Below are positions 19,485 to 23,086 of a stretch of 23,086 nt of DNA, one piece after another; position 1 is the stretch's first letter, and each line of letters starts with the position of its first letter. The stretch covers positions 1-23,086 of IMG/VR virus record IMGVR_UViG_3300030406_003078, one strand, 5' to 3'. The notes below the pieces were generated by a model. It was not told the DNA's origin. It ran no database searches and saw nothing but the letters and a program-made list of their open reading frames with translations. The stretch comes from a virus. Position numbers and translations under genes: made by a program.

Positions 19485-21628
19485 TACAACTCCATTTTTT
19501 CTAATTCTTTTTTAATTTCCTCAACTCCTAAGTCAGAAGTAAGCTGTTGAGATACAGTTCCTTCAAATACTTCAAAGTTTTTAAGTCTTCTTAAATCTTG
19601 TAATGTTGTTTCAAGACCTCCTGCAGTTGTATATAAAGATTCTTGTCTTCTAATATCTGCCTCAAGTTGTCTTCCAATAGCTTCAATAGATGCCTTAACA
19701 TCTTTAGAAGATCTTGTCAGAGAGAATATGTTAACAATATTTCTTGCAGCATCAATATCTCTTTGTGTTAATCTATCTTGATCTTTAAATGTATTAGCTA
19801 GAGCATAAACCAAAGTAGTTTCTTGCACTGCTAATTTTTCTTGTTCTTCTCTTGATAAACCAGATAACAAACCTCTTGATTTTAATCTATCTTTAGCCTG
19901 TTTAATTAAATTTTTACTATCTAATTTTTTCTTAGCTTCTTCTTTTGCGGCATCACTTAAATCAGATCTATCAATAGCAGCATATTCATCCGCTTGTAAT
20001 TCAGCAACCTTTTGTTCTAACTGATCTAAAGATAATCCGCTTACTTCAAATCCAAACAATTCTTTAGAAACTCCCATTAATCTTCTAGTAAATTGATCAA
20101 CAGACAAAGCAGCACCGGCTTTTACAGGATCTCCTGATTCATCTAATTGGTTAAGAGTTTTTAATACATCTCTAGTTACAGATAATGCATTGTATCTATT
20201 ACCAAGAATATCTTGTATGTCGAATAATCTTTTATCAACATTTTTTTGTTCTAAAAAGTTTTCAAATTGACCAATAACATTTCCTTGACTGTCTTCAATT
20301 GGTTGTCCTTGTGATATAGGCACAAAAGATTCTCTTCCGTCTACAATACCAGCAGCCATTGTAATGGTGCCGTCTTTCATTTGGTATGCTTTGAAGTTTC
20401 TTAATCTTCCATCAGCTCCCCTTATTTGCACAATACCACCAGTTTGATCAGGTCTTTCTGCTTTAGCGTTATCATTGACAAATTTCATATGGTCTAATGC
20501 AGCATTAAGTGATGCTTCTCTAGCGTTTTGTCTAAGCTCACCTTCTTTAAGTTTTATAGTTGCATAATTGTTTACAGCTGGTCCTAATGCTTGTCCCAAT
20601 ACTTCCATTGCACCACCTATACCAGATTTTTTTGTAGTGCCTGTAAGTAACCCAGATGCTAAGTTAGCTAAAAATACTAAGTTTGCCTGTGATCCTCTTC
20701 CCTCATAAACTTCATCATAATATTTTTTGGCAAGTGCAATAGTTTTATTAAAGTCTGCGTCATCTGAAATACCACCAATATTGATTTCATTTTGTGATTG
20801 TTTGTTATCCTCTTCTTTTTGATTTTTATCTTCTTCAGTAGTTACTTTTGCATCAGGTAAAGACGGTTGTGGATCTTTTGATGCTAGTACATCAGGTCTC
20901 ATGTTAATTGAGTTTTCCTGCACTGAATCAAGATTAGCTATGTTATCAGAGGTTACTACATTATCAGCTAATAATTCATCTCCCTCTTGTTTAAGTTCTT
21001 CTTCTGTTTTCTTTTTACCAAATCCAACTCTTCCTGATCCAGGTTGTCCTTTTATTATTACTCTGTCTTCTGCAACTTTTTGTTCAATTGGTTTTGGTTT
21101 GAATGCACCAAATTGTTGATTAAATTGATCACTATCTAAATAAGAAGATCCAAACATTTTAGATTTTCTGCTGTGAGCTTCTCTTTCTTCTGGACTCATT
21201 TTAGCGATTCTTTCTCTCTCTTTAGCACCTGCAATTGTAAGATATGCAGGACCTGCAATTAATGCTGCAGATGTTGCTGCTGGTAAACTTGCTAATCCAG
21301 GCAATGCTTTAGATGCTAGATAACCTCCAGTCATTCCAAATGGCATTTGTAATAACGGATTTTTTATTCCTAAACCTTCTGCAACTTTTTCTCCACCGTA
21401 GTAACCACCTGCAAAAGGAATATTAAATATTGATTTTGCAAATCTTGCTGGTGTACTTACAGACATTCTTTCCATAAATGTAGGTGGTTTTCTTAAAGCT
21501 GGAACTGGTGCTGCAGTAGTCGTTTGCCCAACCATAGTACCAATTTGAGCATGAATAGGCTTTAGATGACCTTTTCTCAAAGCCTCTTTTCTAAACATCG
21601 GTCTATTTAATATTTTATTTAAAGACAC
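19484..21628 (-). CDS. 714-aa virion protein candidate with N-terminal Gly/Ala-rich hydrophobic region
   Basis: The frame starts with GTG at 21628, fixed by AGGAGG five bases upstream. After a basic Pro-rich N terminus the stretch from about 99 to 134 (GGYLASKALPGLASLPAATS and following) is hydrophobic enough to interact with membranes. The middle (about 200-300) is acidic, Gln/Asn-rich and probably disordered. The C-terminal half is helical and charged. It lies between the Gln-rich virion protein and the 1056-aa protein, consistent with a second ejection or internal-core component. No enzyme motif is visible. Confidence 0.55.
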   Translation of the reverse strand: MSLNKILNRPMFRKEALRKGHLKPIHAQIGTMVGQTTTAAPVPALRKPPTFMERMSVSTPARFAKSIFNIPFAGGYYGGEKVAEGLGIKNPLLQMPFGMTGGYLASKALPGLASLPAATSAALIAGPAYLTIAGAKERERIAKMSPEEREAHSRKSKMFGSSYLDSDQFNQQFGAFKPKPIEQKVAEDRVIIKGQPGSGRVGFGKKKTEEELKQEGDELLADNVVTSDNIANLDSVQENSINMRPDVLASKDPQPSLPDAKVTTEEDKNQKEEDNKQSQNEINIGGISDDADFNKTIALAKKYYDEVYEGRGSQANLVFLANLASGLLTGTTKKSGIGGAMEVLGQALGPAVNNYATIKLKEGELRQNAREASLNAALDHMKFVNDNAKAERPDQTGGIVQIRGADGRLRNFKAYQMKDGTITMAAGIVDGRESFVPISQGQPIEDSQGNVIGQFENFLEQKNVDKRLFDIQDILGNRYNALSVTRDVLKTLNQLDESGDPVKAGAALSVDQFTRRLMGVSKELFGFEVSGLSLDQLEQKVAELQADEYAAIDRSDLSDAAKEEAKKKLDSKNLIKQAKDRLKSRGLLSGLSREEQEKLAVQETTLVYALANTFKDQDRLTQRDIDAARNIVNIFSLTRSSKDVKASIEAIGRQLEADIRRQESLYTTAGGLETTLQDLRRLKNFEVFEGTVSQQLTSDLGVEEIKKELEKMEL

Positions 21629-21636
21629 TTAACCTC

Positions 21637-22491
21637 CTATTGTACACCAGGTGGTTTCATACCCTGATAAGCAGTAAACGCACCAATACCTGTTCCAACT
21701 GCTTGAGCAAGTGGGCTAGTTGATGGAGCAGTTCCCATTGTAACTCCTGATTGAGTTTTAGGACCTGCAGCATATAAGTTAGCTAAGAACTCTGCTCTTT
21801 GATATGGTTCGTACTGTTGTTGTAATGTTGATTGTCTTTGCGCATCTAATGCTTGTTGAGCAAGTTGTCTTTGAACACCACCCGCAGCAAACAATTGATT
21901 TATGTCTGCTTGAGCCATTTGTTGTTGGCCTAAACCTAATTGACCTAATTGTTGACCCGCTTGCAATCCAACTGCTTGTTGCCTTTGAGCTGCACCTAAT
22001 GCAGTATTAAAACCTTGTTGTTGTGCTCTACCCATAGCCTCTAAAGTTCTGCCTTGAAGCTCTGCTTGTTGAACACCTTCTCTACCACCACCAAACGCAC
22101 CAGATTGTATAGCTTGTTGAGCTAATTGATTTTGCATTATTTGAGATTGTCTTCCAATTTCTCCTGTAACGTATTGTTGGTAAGGATTTAAAAATTGTGA
22201 AATTTGTGCAGCACCAATAGGAGCAGCAGCTCCTGTAACTTGATTTATACCAGCTTGAACAGTTCCTGCACCCACACCAGTTTGACCTGCTCTAGTCATA
22301 CCTTGTTGTTCTAATGCACCTAGACCTGCTACTTGATAGTCTGGAAGATTAATTGGTTGTTGCGCTACCTGACGCGCAATGTCCATCAATTCTATTTTTC
22401 TTTCTTCTATACCAGGAGCCTCTCTTACAAACTGTGTTTGCGATGTAGGTGTTGCTGGTTGTGATGATCTTCCTCCTCCAAAAAAACTCAT
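21637..22491 (-). CDS. 284-aa Gln/Ala/Gly-rich virion protein candidate
   Basis: The protein is extremely rich in Gln, Ala and Gly with repeated QQ-containing helices (GRAQQQGFNTALGAAQRQQA, LGQLGLGQQQMAQADINQL) and a Gly-rich start (MSFFGGGRSSQ) and end (FTAYQGMKPPGVQ). Such Q/A-rich helical proteins are frequent in marine podovirus structural operons and are usually called internal virion or tail-associated proteins; T7 gp14 plays the comparable role in T7. AGGAT lies eight bases before the ATG at 22491. No catalytic motif is seen. The exact position in the particle is unknown. Confidence 0.6.
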   Translation of the reverse strand: MSFFGGGRSSQPATPTSQTQFVREAPGIEERKIELMDIARQVAQQPINLPDYQVAGLGALEQQGMTRAGQTGVGAGTVQAGINQVTGAAAPIGAAQISQFLNPYQQYVTGEIGRQSQIMQNQLAQQAIQSGAFGGGREGVQQAELQGRTLEAMGRAQQQGFNTALGAAQRQQAVGLQAGQQLGQLGLGQQQMAQADINQLFAAGGVQRQLAQQALDAQRQSTLQQQYEPYQRAEFLANLYAAGPKTQSGVTMGTAPSTSPLAQAVGTGIGAFTAYQGMKPPGVQ

Positions 22492-22495
22492 AATT

Positions 22496-22960
22496 TTATC
22501 CTATCCATTTTTCAAGTTGTACATGTTTCTTTTTCCAGCCCCATTTTTTAGAAACTTTTTCCCAACCTGGTCTGGCCATTATACTTAATCTTTTACATTT
22601 ATTTACTAATGCAAAATCTGTTACAGCTTTTATAAGATTGTCTTCCCACAATTCTCTTCTCTTACCTGTACATATAACAATCTCATATTGGTTGAAGTTT
22701 GGCATTACACCTATTCTTCCAACACAAATACCAAATACTTTATTTTCCTCTGTTTCATCAGAACCAAACATAATCCAACATTGCATCATGTCTTTTTTTA
22801 ATTCGTCTTGAATCCATTTAGCATCAGCATAACTTCCTGAAAACTTTAATGCCTCCGCTACCATAAATTCAGCTAGTGGCCAAAAAGTATCTATATCTTT
22901 TGGCTCTAGTGGTAAAATACTTACTAAAGGTTTAATTGATTTTTTGTTTGCTGTCGCCAT
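22496..22960 (-). CDS. GNAT-like acetyltransferase-fold protein (T7 gp13-like position)
   Basis: The 154-aa protein reads like a degenerate GCN5-type acetyltransferase: an N-terminal helical part (FWPLAEFMVAEALKFSGSYA), a central strand pair (CWIMFGSDE, VFGICVGRIGVM), a helix (LWEDNLIKAVTDFALVN), strand RLSIMARPGW, then KVSKKWGWKKKHVQLEKWI like the GNAT C-terminal strand. The usual acetyl-CoA pyrophosphate loop (Q/RxxGxG/A) is not evident, so it may be a structural relative. GNAT-like proteins appear beside internal virion genes in T7-type phages. AAAGGA at six bases supports the ATG at 22960. Confidence 0.65.
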   Translation of the reverse strand: MATANKKSIKPLVSILPLEPKDIDTFWPLAEFMVAEALKFSGSYADAKWIQDELKKDMMQCWIMFGSDETEENKVFGICVGRIGVMPNFNQYEIVICTGKRRELWEDNLIKAVTDFALVNKCKRLSIMARPGWEKVSKKWGWKKKHVQLEKWIG

Positions 22961-23086
22961 TTCTATCCTTTAATAAATCAAATACTCTTTTGTATCTTCT
23001 TTGTTGTTCATAGAAATATTGGGCACCTTTTTCTCTCATGTCTTTCATGCTATTCGGATTAGCACCTGCTATGATTCCAGCACCTA
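22932..23086 (-). CDS. C-terminal part of a virion-operon protein entering from the right
   Basis: The only open minus-strand frame at the right edge encodes about 50 residues (GAGIIAGANPNSMKDMREKG, then YFYEQQRRYKRVFDLLKDRN and a basic end) and stops at 22934-22932. It overlaps the GNAT-like gene by 29 bases. The GAGxIAGANP start resembles Gly-rich segments of phage structural proteins, but the fragment is too short to name. Confidence 0.55.
   Translation of the reverse strand, partial: GAGIIAGANPNSMKDMREKGAQYFYEQQRRYKRVFDLLKDRNGDSKQKIN

Noticed and set aside
1-23086. tRNA, rRNA, integrase, insertion sequences
   Set aside because: None was recognised on either strand by eye; a covariance-model tRNA scan and a transposase profile search would be needed to exclude short or degenerate cases.

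Overview
The window looks like part of the genome of a tailed double-stranded DNA phage, most likely a marine one. Evidence for a phage is a terminase small subunit, a phage replication set (family A DNA polymerase, AEP-type primase, UvrD-like and SNF2-like helicases, Cas4/RecB-like nuclease, DUF3310 protein), very large structural proteins of the internal-virion or DNA-ejection type, and dense gene packing with start/stop overlaps. The marine assignment and a podovirus-like architecture are inferences from strong AT-richness, the flavin-dependent halogenase, the 2OG-Fe(II) oxygenases and the Gln/Ala-rich virion protein. No integrase, lysis enzyme, RNA polymerase, tRNA or rRNA was seen, so host and lifestyle are not settled by this window.

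Layout. (1) 1-838, minus strand: packaging end, with a 59-aa microgene, the terminase small subunit, a 51-aa overlapping gene and the first codons of what may be the large terminase. (2) 839-1251: the only long non-coding stretch, holding six copies of the 9-mer GATACACCA (three at exact 11-bp spacing, one inverted to form a hairpin), a pair of 22-bp-spaced TTGACTAA repeats around an extended -10 box, and a 12-bp inverted repeat flanking all of these. It is the best candidate for a replication origin, operator or packaging locus. (3) 1252-3200, minus: two short early-type operons of small proteins, one ending in a ribbon-helix-helix candidate and a rho-independent terminator. (4) 3201-5852, plus: a separately transcribed cassette of small proteins and a 523-aa flavin-dependent halogenase, with its own promoters and terminators. 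(5) 5851-13989, minus: a replication operon of about 8 kb (two conserved phage proteins, primase, helicase, small protein, 2OG oxygenase, DUF3310, second 2OG oxygenase, two small proteins, DNA polymerase). (6) 14060-15487, plus: a lone SNF2-like helicase divergent from the replication operon. (7) 15468-23086, minus: the downstream end of the virion operon (partial gene, GNAT-like protein, Gln-rich protein, two giant internal-virion candidates, a coiled-coil/membrane protein), ending in the nuclease, which converges on the helicase.

Working together: the replication operon supplies priming, unwinding, synthesis and nucleolytic processing, and the right-hand operon supplies particle components. 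The two 2OG oxygenases and the halogenase are accessory enzymes whose substrates cannot be read from the sequence. Several real-looking genes are shorter than 60 codons (59-, 57-, 46-, 43- and 35-aa products). They were found by translating the gaps by eye and are supported by start/stop overlaps and, for several, Shine-Dalgarno sequences.
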